This document shows positions 14,303 through 21,729 of a stretch of 22,526 nucleotides of DNA, one piece after another. The stretch covers positions 1,200 to 23,725 of the forward strand of contig DUGS01000130.1 of the NCBI GenBank assembly GCA_013331265.1, read 5' to 3'. The notes below the pieces were generated by a model. The model worked only from the letters and a program-made list of their open reading frames with translations. It searched no databases and was not told where the DNA came from. Every line of letters starts with the position of its first letter. The stretch's first letter is position 1. Both the position numbers and the translations under genes were made by a program. Origin of the DNA: Methanosarcina sp. (GTDB taxonomy: Archaea > Halobacteriota > Methanosarcinia > Methanosarcinales > Methanosarcinaceae).

Positions 14303-14378
14303 CTTTTATCTTCCATCAATTGTTGGAAACCCTTAAAGTAAGATCGAGTCTCCTTAATTGAGATCCAGCTTCAAATCT

Positions 14379-15143
14379 TCAATTTTTTTCTCCGTAGACC
14401 AGATGATAAGTGTAGTTATAGGCTATCCGTTTTCTGAACGGCATTTCCTTTTTCTGAAGCTCCATAATATCTTTCAGGTCCAGGTCTCTGACGTTTTTGA
14501 ACCCCGCAGCCCTGAAATATTCAAGCATTTTTTCAGAAGGGACTCCGTGCCGGTTGGGAAGTTCACTGTCTATTTCTCTGGAGTAGTGCCCTTTTCTGGG
14601 ATTCCTTCTTTCCGCAAGCAAAGTGCAAAAATCACTTACAAGCCTTCTCGTCTTTGTTTCGAGTGAACCGTCATTCCAGACCCCATCAACAACAATCAGC
14701 CTCCCTCCTTTCCTGAGCACCTTTTTCCAGTTCAGGACCGCAGTATCGGGATGCGGGAGAGTCCAGAGGAGGTGGCGGTTAACAACTATATCGAATGACC
14801 TTGCCTCAAAGGGAGGGGCTTCAGCATCCCCTTTTTTGAAAACACTGTCAAACCCTCTTCTTGAAGCTTTTTCCCTCGCTTTTGCAAGCATTTTTTCCGA
14901 AAGGTCAAGGCCTGTGACATGGTGTCCCATTTCAGCAAATAAAAGCCCAATTTCACATGTCCCGCAGCCTACGTCAAGCACTTTCAGCCTGCCTGGAGGA
15001 AGCAGATTTTTAAATACATTTTTCCAGGCTTCTCTTTCAGCTTCACTCTGGATCCCATGCCCTTCATGGCTGTCATAGGTCTCGGATGAGACATCCCATA
15101 TGCGGGCAATGGTCTGTTTTATCTGGTTTTCCTGAATGGTCAT
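14379..15143 (-). CDS. Class I SAM-dependent methyltransferase, distal copy in the transporter operon
   Basis: 254 residues, Rossmann-fold methyltransferase (Methyltransf_11/UbiE-like). Motif I is LDVGCGTCEIG (56-66), with the acidic loop at GLDLSEKML (about 78-86), GDAEAPPF, and a motif-IV region FDIVVNRHLLWTLPHPD. The N-terminus carries SSETYDSHEGHGIQSEAE (19-36), with two His (26, 29) also conserved in the paralogue at 20403-21170; the C-terminal part aligns with that paralogue along its full length. The ATG overlaps the upstream ATPase stop as ATGA, so it is the last gene of the same operon. The substrate is unknown; the context suggests a small molecule linked to the transporter, such as a metal chelator. 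Confidence 0.85.
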   Translation of the reverse strand: MTIQENQIKQTIARIWDVSSETYDSHEGHGIQSEAEREAWKNVFKNLLPPGRLKVLDVGCGTCEIGLLFAEMGHHVTGLDLSEKMLAKAREKASRRGFDSVFKKGDAEAPPFEARSFDIVVNRHLLWTLPHPDTAVLNWKKVLRKGGRLIVVDGVWNDGSLETKTRRLVSDFCTLLAERRNPRKGHYSREIDSELPNRHGVPSEKMLEYFRAAGFKNVRDLDLKDIMELQKKEMPFRKRIAYNYTYHLVYGEKN

Positions 15144-15847
15144 ATTTTAATGCCTCTGTTTATGTTTTCAATTGAGGTAATGGTACCGTTTTCAAGGTAG
15201 GCGATCCTGTGGCAGACTTTCTTTAACACCTCAAGGTCATGGGAGATCAGCAGGTAAGAAACTCCTGTCTCCCTCTGGAGTTTCTGCATAAGGCGCAGGA
15301 TCTGGGCCTGGACTGAAACATCAAGCATGGAAGTGGGCTCATCAGCGACTATAAAGTCCGGGGATAAGGCCATGATCCTGGCAAGCACTATCCTCTGGAT
15401 CTCCCCTCCGCTGAGGTGGCCAGGATAACGGGCAAGGTGTTCCGGGCGCAACCCTGTAAGCTCGGCCAGTTCCTCTCCCCGTTTCATGAGGGCATCTCGC
15501 TTGAGCCCTGAATGGAGTTTCAGGGGTTCTATAAGGTTTTCAAAGGCTTTCATGCGCGGGTCAAGAGAAGTTTCAGGGTGCTGGAAAATCATCTGAATTT
15601 TAGGGCGCAGTTTCCGAAACTCTTTTTTTTCCATTTTCAGTATATCCACTCCCTGTACCAGGATTTCCCCTCCAGTGGGTTTTTCAAGCCCTACAATACA
15701 TCTGCCAATAGTGGTTTTTCCTGACCCGCTTTTTCCGAAAAGCCCCAGGGTCTCTCCACGAGTTACTGAGAAACTGACATTTTTGAACACTTCAGAAGTC
15801 CTGAACCTCATTGCCAGCCCATTTACTTCAAGGACAGGAAGTGGCAC
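15140..15847 (-). CDS. ABC transporter ATPase, nickel/oligopeptide type (NikE/OppF-like)
   Basis: 235 residues from a GTG at 15847. The open frame reaches back to 15898, but GGAGGT lies 8 nt before this GTG and the homologous start (VLEVNGLAMRFR) follows it, so the shorter start is preferred; it overlaps the preceding ATPase gene by 25 nt. Walker A is GKSGSGKTT (38-46), Q-loop QMIFQHPE, signature LSGGE (145-149), Walker B FIVADE (165-170) and H-loop LISHD. It lacks the C-terminal oligo-HPY extension that its partner has. It hydrolyses ATP as a heterodimer with the neighbouring ATPase to drive import. The ribosome-binding site is inside the upstream gene, so the two are translationally linked. 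Confidence 0.88.
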   Translation of the reverse strand: MPLPVLEVNGLAMRFRTSEVFKNVSFSVTRGETLGLFGKSGSGKTTIGRCIVGLEKPTGGEILVQGVDILKMEKKEFRKLRPKIQMIFQHPETSLDPRMKAFENLIEPLKLHSGLKRDALMKRGEELAELTGLRPEHLARYPGHLSGGEIQRIVLARIMALSPDFIVADEPTSMLDVSVQAQILRLMQKLQRETGVSYLLISHDLEVLKKVCHRIAYLENGTITSIENINRGIKI

Positions 15848-16764
15848 CTTATCAGACCTCCTTTGTAGTTTTTTATTTCTGGATGCTTTCTGGAACACTC
15901 AAAACCCGAGTACCTGCACCTTTCATGGAAAAAACAACCCTCAGGGAGCTTTATCCTGCTAGGGCTCTGCCCACTCAGAGGTACGAGCCCGTTTCTGGGC
16001 TGAGCTCGGATAAGCCCTTTTGTATACGGGTGAAGTGGAGTACTCAGGACTTTTGAAGCCAGGTCCAGCTCCACAATCTCTCCTGCATACATCACAGCTA
16101 TTTGGTCACAGACCTCAAGAGCCAGGTCAAGGTCATGGGTGATCAGGAGCATTGTCTTTTCATACTCTGTTTTTATTTTATTGAAAATATCAACTGCTCC
16201 TGCCTTTGCCTCAGGGTCCAGTCCCTTTGTGGGTTCATCTGCAATCAGAATTTCGGGCTCAAAGGAAAGAGATATACAGGCGGTCAGCCGCTGCCTCATG
16301 CCTCCGGACAGCTGGTGAGGGTAGAGGGTACAAAGTTTTTCGGGGTTTCTCAAAAAGAGCTGTTTCATCAATTTCAGGGCTTTTTTCATTCCCTCCTTTT
16401 TTTCAGCCCTGTTTCCCTCAAACACATCCTCCATTTGAAGCCCGTTTTTCAGGACTGGGTTAAGGGCTCCGGCCGGGTTCTGGGGCATAAGCGAGATCTT
16501 CTTTCCCCGGATTTTTCGGAGTTCTGAAGGCTTAAGGGAAAGAAGGTCCTGTCCCTGAAAAAACACTGTTCCTGAAACCTTTGCATTTGCCGGAAGAAGC
16601 CTGAGCAGGGCAAGTCCTATAACGGATTTTCCAGACCCGCTTTCCCCGATTATCCCAAAGGTCTCTCCCTCCCTTATCTCAAAAGAGACATGAGAAACTG
16701 CTTTTACAGTATTTTCCCCTGCAGGGAATTCAATGGAGAGATCTTTTATTTCAAGCAGGCTCAA
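15823..16764 (-). CDS. ABC transporter ATPase, nickel/oligopeptide type (NikD/OppD-like)
   Basis: 313 residues from a TTG start that overlaps the upstream permease stop as TTGA; GGAGG lies about 9 nt upstream. Walker A is GESGSGKS (40-47), Q-loop SLMPQNP, signature LSGGM (152-156), Walker B ILIADE (172-177), H-loop LLITHD. The C-terminus carries the oligo-HPY domain typical of Opp/Dpp/Nik ATPases, with four cysteines (277, 283, 290, 307; spacing C-x5-C-x6-C-x16-C), a pattern that in some Dpp-type ATPases holds an iron-sulfur cluster. It pairs with the NikE-like subunit. Confidence 0.88.
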   Translation of the reverse strand: MSLLEIKDLSIEFPAGENTVKAVSHVSFEIREGETFGIIGESGSGKSVIGLALLRLLPANAKVSGTVFFQGQDLLSLKPSELRKIRGKKISLMPQNPAGALNPVLKNGLQMEDVFEGNRAEKKEGMKKALKLMKQLFLRNPEKLCTLYPHQLSGGMRQRLTACISLSFEPEILIADEPTKGLDPEAKAGAVDIFNKIKTEYEKTMLLITHDLDLALEVCDQIAVMYAGEIVELDLASKVLSTPLHPYTKGLIRAQPRNGLVPLSGQSPSRIKLPEGCFFHERCRYSGFECSRKHPEIKNYKGGLIRCHFLSLK

Positions 16765-17663
16765 TATATTTCGCCTCCCTCATGGTTCGGATCAAGAATA
16801 TCCCTCATACCATCTCCCAGAATACTGAAGATAACAACAACGAGGGTTATGGCAAGTCCGGGAAAGATCGTCTGGCAAGGAGCTGTCCTCATGAACTCCT
16901 TTCCTGCAGAAAGCATTGCTCCCCATTCAGGCACATCGGCAGGTAGCCCAATCCCTAGAAAACTCAGGGTGGAAATTGAGAGAATAACATGTCCGAAGTC
17001 GATTGTGGCAAGCACGAGGAGAGTAGCTATGGCATTGGGAACAATATGCTTGCGGATTATGTAAAAATCTCCGGCTCCGCCTGTTATGGCTGAGAGGACA
17101 AACTCCTGTTTTTTGATGGAAAGGACCTGCCCCCGCATCATCCTGGCAAATTTTGCCCAGTGAACGATAGAAAGGGCGAGCATAAGGTTGAAAACTCCGC
17201 TCCCAAGTACTCCCATAATGGTGAGGGCAAAGATGACTCCGGGAAAAGAAAGGAAGATATCAATTACTCTTGAAACACTTTCGTCCACAATCCCCCCATA
17301 ATAACCTGCTGCACAGCCAGCTGCAGTTCCCAGAAACAGGGAAATCAGTACCACCCCTGAGGCAATGGAAAGAGAAGTCCGGGCCCCTATCAGGACCCTG
17401 CTGAGAAGGTCCCTTCCGAGGTAATCTGTGCCCAGAAGGTGCTCTTCTGAAGGGTTCAGGTTCTTGTTCTTCAGGTCAATGGCATTGGGGTCGTAAGGTG
17501 AAATCAGGGGAGCAAAAAGGGCTAGCCCGATAAAAAACAAAAGGACTGCCAGAGCAAAAAGTATATCTTTTCTTTGAAAAACTCTTTTTGCAAATTCATT
17601 TCCGTAAGCTTCCGGCAGTAAGAAGCTTTTTTTTCTTAACCTATCAGCAAATGCATTATCCAT
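16761..17663 (-). CDS. ABC transporter permease, nickel/oligopeptide type (NikC/OppC-like)
   Basis: 300 residues, inner-membrane permease of the DppC/OppC/NikC family. The N-terminal cytoplasmic stretch (about 1-32) is followed by a first helix (DILFALAVLLFFIGLALFAP), the family segment HLLGTDYLGRDLLSRVLIGA, then five more helices. The EAA loop that contacts the ATPases is near KKQEFVLSAITGGAGDFYII, followed by RKHIVPN. Only 4 nt separate it from the upstream permease, and its stop overlaps the next gene's TTG. It forms the channel as a heterodimer with the NikB-like permease. Confidence 0.9.
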   Translation of the reverse strand: MDNAFADRLRKKSFLLPEAYGNEFAKRVFQRKDILFALAVLLFFIGLALFAPLISPYDPNAIDLKNKNLNPSEEHLLGTDYLGRDLLSRVLIGARTSLSIASGVVLISLFLGTAAGCAAGYYGGIVDESVSRVIDIFLSFPGVIFALTIMGVLGSGVFNLMLALSIVHWAKFARMMRGQVLSIKKQEFVLSAITGGAGDFYIIRKHIVPNAIATLLVLATIDFGHVILSISTLSFLGIGLPADVPEWGAMLSAGKEFMRTAPCQTIFPGLAITLVVVIFSILGDGMRDILDPNHEGGEIY

Positions 17664-17667
17664 AGTA

Positions 17668-18609
17668 TCAGCCGTACCTTATCCGAGGGTCCAGATGCGT
17701 GTAGAGCATATCCACCAGGAAATGCACAAGGAGGAACATCGTAACAATCGCAAGCACGCATCCCTGGACCACTGGCAAATCCCTGGCCGAAATTGAGTCC
17801 ACAAGCAGGCTTCCTATCCCGGGCCAGGCAAAGATCTTTTCAATCACAACCGCTCCTCCAAGCAGGCTTCCCATTTGAAAACCAATAACTGTGATGACGG
17901 GGAGCATGGCATTTTTTAAGGCGTGCCTGCTAATTATTTTCCATACAGGAAGCCCTTTGGCTTTTGCAAATCTGATATACTCCTGCCCAAGGGTCTCAAG
18001 CATGCTTGTCCTTGTAACCCTCATAACAGCAGCAACAGAGTGGAAAGAAAGGGCTGCTGCTGGCAAAAGCAGGTTTTCCAGATTTCCGTAGCCTGATACA
18101 GGAACAAGTTTCAGCTTGAGGGAGAATATGAGAATAAGAATCAGGGCTACCCAAAAACCGGGCATTGAAACCCCAAAAAGTGTTACAATCCTCAGTATAT
18201 GGTCAGAAATACGGTTCTCCCGGAGGGCAGAATAAATTCCCAGACTTACCCCTACAACTATTGCAAGCGCCATACTTGCTCCCGCAAGTTGGACCGTTGC
18301 CGGTAGGCGCAGAGCCAGGAGGTAAAGGACCGGTTTTTTATAGATATAGGAGGTCCCGATGTCCCCTCTCAATACGGCTTCTTTTACCCACCTGAAAAAC
18401 TGCAGGTAAAGAGGGTCGTCCAGGTTGTACCTGCTTGAGATCTGGCTGAGCTGCTCTTCGGTTGCACTTTCCTCAAGGCCAACAAGTGTGTGCTTGAGAA
18501 TTAGCTCAGCTGTACCTCCTGGAATCACGTTCATAAGAAAAAAAGTCAGTGCGCAGACCGCAAAAACCGTAAATGCCATAAACCCTGCCCTTTTCAAGAA
18601 ATATTTCAT
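17668..18609 (-). CDS. ABC transporter permease, nickel/oligopeptide type (NikB/OppB-like)
   Basis: 313 residues, permease of the DppB/OppB/NikB family. It opens with MKYFLKRAGFMAFTVFAVCA and FFLMNVIPGG, contains the periplasmic-type loop of the family (SSRYNLDDPLYLQFFRWV) and an EAA loop (TLGQEYIRFAKAKGLPVWKI, then SRHALKN), and ends with LDPRIRYG as usual. Six membrane helices are expected. AGGAGG sits 5 nt before the ATG, the strongest ribosome-binding site in the operon. It follows the binding-protein gene after 107 nt containing a perfect hairpin, which may lower its expression relative to the binding protein. Confidence 0.9.
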   Translation of the reverse strand: MKYFLKRAGFMAFTVFAVCALTFFLMNVIPGGTAELILKHTLVGLEESATEEQLSQISSRYNLDDPLYLQFFRWVKEAVLRGDIGTSYIYKKPVLYLLALRLPATVQLAGASMALAIVVGVSLGIYSALRENRISDHILRIVTLFGVSMPGFWVALILILIFSLKLKLVPVSGYGNLENLLLPAAALSFHSVAAVMRVTRTSMLETLGQEYIRFAKAKGLPVWKIISRHALKNAMLPVITVIGFQMGSLLGGAVVIEKIFAWPGIGSLLVDSISARDLPVVQGCVLAIVTMFLLVHFLVDMLYTHLDPRIRYG

Positions 18610-18675
18610 GCTTCCTCCTAAATACGAACAGAAGGCAAGAGTGCAGGTCTGTCCGTGTCATTTTTAGCGGGTGGA

Positions 18676-18699
18676 GGTATAGATCTAGAGATCTATACC
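18676..18699. promoter_or_regulatory. Perfect intercistronic hairpin inside the transporter operon
   Basis: GGTATAGATCT (18676-18686) pairs perfectly with AGATCTATACC (18689-18699), leaving only two central bases. It lies 17 nt after the stop of the binding-protein gene and 67 nt before the first permease. Its place suits an mRNA-stabilising or partial-termination element that sets a high binding protein to permease ratio, as known for other ABC importer operons. No T-run follows on the minus strand, so full termination is unlikely. Confidence 0.6.
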
Positions 18700-18716
18700 C
18701 ATTCAAGCCTCCTTTT

Positions 18717-20369
18717 TTATTTCTCTATATACATACCTGCATTTATGCGGTAATCGTGGGCTGTCGGGTCGAAAACATAGCCCTTTACATAGTCCTTTTT
18801 CACAATTGCACAGCCGTAGTAAGCCACTATGATCATAGGCTGTTCTTCGCTCACGATGGCTTCGACATCATTGAACTTCTTATAGCGCTCTTCCAGGTCC
18901 GTGATTTTTCTAGCCTCCGTTATCAGGGCATCTACTTCCGGATTAGAATATCCCGGTTTATTATCAGTGCCGTTTGTCGTGTACCAGTTAGTTAGGATAT
19001 ATTCCGGGTCCGGAACCATTGCAATGTTGTAAGCGGCAAGGTAGAGGTCCCAGTCGCCTTTTTCCCTTCTGTCATCAATTGACCCCATTTCCATTACTTC
19101 TATTTCTACGCCTATGCCTGCCTCTTTCAACTGGGCAGCCATAGCCTCAGCCATTGGAGGAAGGCCTGGCCTTGCTGAATAGGTCATCATGTTGAGCTTG
19201 AGGGGCTTTCCATCTTTATCCCTTATCCCGTCCCCGTTAGTGTCCACCCAGCCTGCGGCTGTCAGGAGTTCGTCAGCTTTCTTAAGGTCCCTTGTATATG
19301 GGCTCAGGCTCTTATTTGCCCATACCATCGTGGGCAGGAAAGGACCAGCAGCAGCTTCTCCTACATTGTAGAGTACGTGTTCTGCGATTTCGTGCCTGTC
19401 AATGGCATAAGACATGGCCTGTCTTACTCTGATATCTTCAAGAGGCTCATGTTTCAGGTTGATGTCGAGTTTGTAAACCCTCGGAGTTTTGTATTTCTCT
19501 ACTGTAATGCCGTCTAAAGCGTCAATCCGGTCCGTTTCACTGTAGGGCACATCAACAGTAAAGTCAACTTCCCCATTTTCTATTGCCATTGCTCTTGTGT
19601 TCGGGTCAGGTATCCCTTTAAGGACCATCTTCTCAAGCCCGACTTTTCCTCCCCACCAGTTTTCATTCCTAACAACCGTCAGAACTCTGGTCTGCTCGTC
19701 GAAGGATTCGAATTTATACGGACCTGTTCCAATGGGTTTTACGAACTCTCCTGATTCGTCAAAAGAAGAGGGACTTATTATGGCTGTATCTGGGTAATGG
19801 AGAATTCCAGGCAGAATGGGATTGATTTCCCTGGTTTTTATTTTGAGGGTATATTCATCGACTGCCTCGATAGTGTCGACCTTGAGCATGGATGCGACTT
19901 TCGCGTTTGCTTTAATGACGTTTTCCAGGGTGAACTTTACTTCTTCTGCGGTCATACTGCTTCCGTCATGGAAGGTAACATTCTCTCTTAGTTTAAATTT
20001 CCAGGTATTCTCGTCAAGCTGCTCCCAGGAGGTTGCAAGCCCGGGTTTCAGGGAGAAATCTTCATTAGCGCCAACAAGGGTTTCGGTTATTGCAGCTTTC
20101 TCACAGATCAGCGTTCCGCCGCCTCCATTAACTGTATTTATCGAATCTATTTCCCACATTTCACCAAGTACAAGTGTATCACCTTCAGAGTTGGCTTCTG
20201 AGCTTCCTCCTGGCTGGGAGGATGCATCAGATCCTGAGGCTACTTCCATCCCGGAAACAGCTTCTTTTGAGTCGCTTTCTTCTGTACTGCTGCACCCGGA
20301 AGCCACCAGGAAGGAGCAGATCAGAAGGATAATTAACAATATAAACAAAGGGGAGCTTTTATTTTTCAT
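18717..20369 (-). CDS. ABC transporter substrate-binding lipoprotein (nickel/peptide SBP family 5)
   Basis: 550 residues, extracellular solute-binding protein family 5 (NikA/DppA/OppA type). The signal peptide ends in a lipobox-like VASGC (Cys26); residues about 27-60 are a Ser/Glu-rich linker. The body has family landmarks: LVLGEMWEIDSINTV, LKPGLATSWEQLDENTWKFK, LRENVTFHDGSSMTAEEVKF, PIGTGPYKFESFD, DIRVRQAMSYAIDR, and a YSNPEVDALI stretch. It delivers the ligand to the permeases. Methanogens need much nickel (F430, CODH/ACS, hydrogenases), so Ni2+ or a Ni-chelate is a reasonable ligand, but peptides cannot be ruled out from sequence. GGAGGT lies 7 nt before the ATG; the upstream methyltransferase ends 33 nt earlier. 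Confidence 0.88.
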   Translation of the reverse strand: MKNKSSPLFILLIILLICSFLVASGCSSTEESDSKEAVSGMEVASGSDASSQPGGSSEANSEGDTLVLGEMWEIDSINTVNGGGGTLICEKAAITETLVGANEDFSLKPGLATSWEQLDENTWKFKLRENVTFHDGSSMTAEEVKFTLENVIKANAKVASMLKVDTIEAVDEYTLKIKTREINPILPGILHYPDTAIISPSSFDESGEFVKPIGTGPYKFESFDEQTRVLTVVRNENWWGGKVGLEKMVLKGIPDPNTRAMAIENGEVDFTVDVPYSETDRIDALDGITVEKYKTPRVYKLDINLKHEPLEDIRVRQAMSYAIDRHEIAEHVLYNVGEAAAGPFLPTMVWANKSLSPYTRDLKKADELLTAAGWVDTNGDGIRDKDGKPLKLNMMTYSARPGLPPMAEAMAAQLKEAGIGVEIEVMEMGSIDDRREKGDWDLYLAAYNIAMVPDPEYILTNWYTTNGTDNKPGYSNPEVDALITEARKITDLEERYKKFNDVEAIVSEEQPMIIVAYYGCAIVKKDYVKGYVFDPTAHDYRINAGMYIEK

Positions 20370-20402
20370 TTCGGAACCTCCATCTGTTTTATTTAATGAA
20401 TT

Positions 20403-21170
20403 TTATTTCCGGCCGCAGATGAGATAGTACTGATAACTTCGTACAATTCGTTCACCTAACGGCATGTTCTCTTTCTGGGCCGCTCTTACTTCTTTCAGGT
20501 CAAAAACCTGTATCTTTTCAAAGCCTGTACTCGACAGGTATTCCTTTACTTTTTCAAGCGGAACCCCTCCGGCGTGAGGGAGCCGGGCTTTGAGTTCATC
20601 GGAATATCCGGCGTGTCCTTTTTTGGGATTTTTTCTCTCAATGAGCAGGGTTAAAAAGTCACCTGCGCTTCTGCGGACTCTGGATTCCAGGGTTCCGCTG
20701 TCCCACACCCCGTCGATAATCACAACCTTTCCATTTTTCCGCAGAACCCTCTTCCAGTTTTCTACGGCCGTTTTTGGGTTTGGGAGAGTCCAGAGAAGAT
20801 GGCGGCTGAACACAATGTCAAAAGAAGATGTATCAAAAGGAGGGTTTTCTGCATCTCCTTCCCCAAAGGTTATGTCAGCTCCACGGGCTTCAGCCTTTGA
20901 TTTTGCCGTATTCAACATTTGTCTGGAAATGTCAATTCCAGTAACCTTATGCCCCATTTCAGCAAACAGTAAGCTTAACTCTCCTGTCCCGCAGCCGACG
21001 TCAAGAATTTTCAAACCTTTTTCCGGAAAAACCTTAAGAAAAGCATGTTTCCAGGCATCTATTTCTTTTTGGCTCTGGATTCCGTGCCCTGCATGGGTAT
21101 CAAAAGTCTCGGATGCAAGGTCCCATTTATTGGCTACCATCTCTTTGATCTGGATTTCTGAAGAAGACAT
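20403..21170 (-). CDS. Class I SAM-dependent methyltransferase, first gene of the transporter operon
   Basis: 255 residues, a paralogue of the protein at 14379-15143. Motif I LDVGCGTGELS lies at the same residues (56-66), followed by GIDISRQML, GDAENPPF and FDIVFSRHLLWTLPNPKTAV. The N-terminal ASETFDTHAGHGIQSQKE repeats the conserved His26/His29 pattern of its twin. The C-terminal third (VWDSGTLESRVRRSAGDFLT, and ERKNPKKGH) is also shared and is not standard in generic UbiE-type enzymes, so both belong to one specialised subfamily. It lies 33 nt before the binding-protein gene and is likely cotranscribed. A weak GGTAG precedes the ATG and a TATA-like stretch near 21190-21203 puts the transcription start close to the ATG. 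The methyl acceptor is unknown. Confidence 0.85.
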   Translation of the reverse strand: MSSSEIQIKEMVANKWDLASETFDTHAGHGIQSQKEIDAWKHAFLKVFPEKGLKILDVGCGTGELSLLFAEMGHKVTGIDISRQMLNTAKSKAEARGADITFGEGDAENPPFDTSSFDIVFSRHLLWTLPNPKTAVENWKRVLRKNGKVVIIDGVWDSGTLESRVRRSAGDFLTLLIERKNPKKGHAGYSDELKARLPHAGGVPLEKVKEYLSSTGFEKIQVFDLKEVRAAQKENMPLGERIVRSYQYYLICGRK

Positions 21171-21189
21171 CTACCAGTACTTACTCATC

Positions 21190-21203
21190 TTATAATTAAT
21201 AAT
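21190..21203 (-). promoter_or_regulatory. TATA-type promoter of the transporter operon
   Basis: On the minus strand a GAAAA BRE-like stretch is followed by TTATTAATTATAAG, ending 20 nt before the ATG at 21170. Transcription would start within a few bases of that ATG. Confidence 0.4.
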
Positions 21204-21243
21204 TTTCTATTTTGTAATACTAATTATAATTCAAATAGAAAAT
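21202..21243. promoter_or_regulatory. 11-bp inverted repeat at the transporter operon promoter
   Basis: ATTTTCTATTT (21202-21212) and AAATAGAAAAT (21233-21243) are perfect complements separated by 20 nt. The arm nearer the gene overlaps the BRE/TATA region, so a protein bound to both arms could block transcription. The half-site centres are 31 bp apart, about three helical turns. Confidence 0.5.
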
Positions 21244-21551
21244 AGTAATATTAAATTAGAGTGAAATTATTTTTATCATTACTAAAAGAGCTCTCATATT
21301 TGTTTATATCTTATTGAGGGCCTGGTCATTATTTTTCTTTTTAAAAAAGGAAGATTTTACTCCTTCAATCTAAGTTCATATCAGTAATCGTACTCAAAAT
21401 ATGGAAAAATGAATCTGCGTCTTTTTTGGTACTATTTATATATATTAACACGAATCACAAGTATTATAACATTATATATAATACAACTAAAAGAGAAGTG
21501 TTAAATATAATCATTCCCTACGATAATATGTTTCCCGAAGAAGTTTAAAAA

Positions 21552-21577
21552 TTGACTCCGTAAATTAACTCCGCAAA
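21552..21577. repeat. Two tandem 13-bp units
   Basis: TTGACTCCGTAAA (21552-21564) and TTAACTCCGCAAA (21565-21577) differ at two positions and lie directly against the following hairpin. Confidence 0.55.
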
Positions 21578-21609
21578 TTCCCCACCTGTAAATGCGGGCA
21601 GGTGGGGAA
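21578..21609. terminator. Strong 11-bp hairpin downstream of truA
   Basis: TTCCCCACCTG (21578-21588) pairs perfectly with CAGGTGGGGAA (21599-21609) around a 10-nt loop. It lies 120 nt beyond the truA stop on the minus strand and could end that transcript. On the plus strand it is followed by an 8-T run near 21635 and preceded by TATA-like stretches, so it could instead be the core of a small RNA. Confidence 0.5.
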
Positions 21610-21729
21610 AGTGGAATGTGCAGTACAACTTTAATTTTTTTTAGCTTCAGGGGATATTTTTAGAAATCGGAGAAAAACAGACATCATTCTAAACTATATT
21701 TTATAAATAAATTAGACTACATTTCCTGC

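Larger units (their letters stand above)
21171..21729. other. AT-rich intergenic region between the transporter operon and truA
   Basis: No gene is recognisable in this 559-nt stretch. It contains the operon promoter with an 11-bp inverted repeat (21202-21243), TATA-like stretches facing right at about 21431-21449 and 21473-21485, two 13-bp tandem units (21552-21577), a strong hairpin (21578-21609) and a T-run at about 21632-21642. Confidence 0.65.

Noticed and set aside
18506..18706. 66-codon minus-strand frame spanning the intercistronic hairpin
   Set aside because: It runs through the hairpin and into the permease gene in another frame, with no ribosome-binding site.
19816..20427. 203-codon plus-strand frame opposite the binding-protein gene
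   Set aside because: Ser/Pro-rich shadow of a clearly conserved minus-strand gene.
20590..21195. 201-codon plus-strand frame opposite the first methyltransferase
   Set aside because: Shadow frame; a similar one occurs opposite the paralogue at 14623-15078 simply because the two genes are alike.
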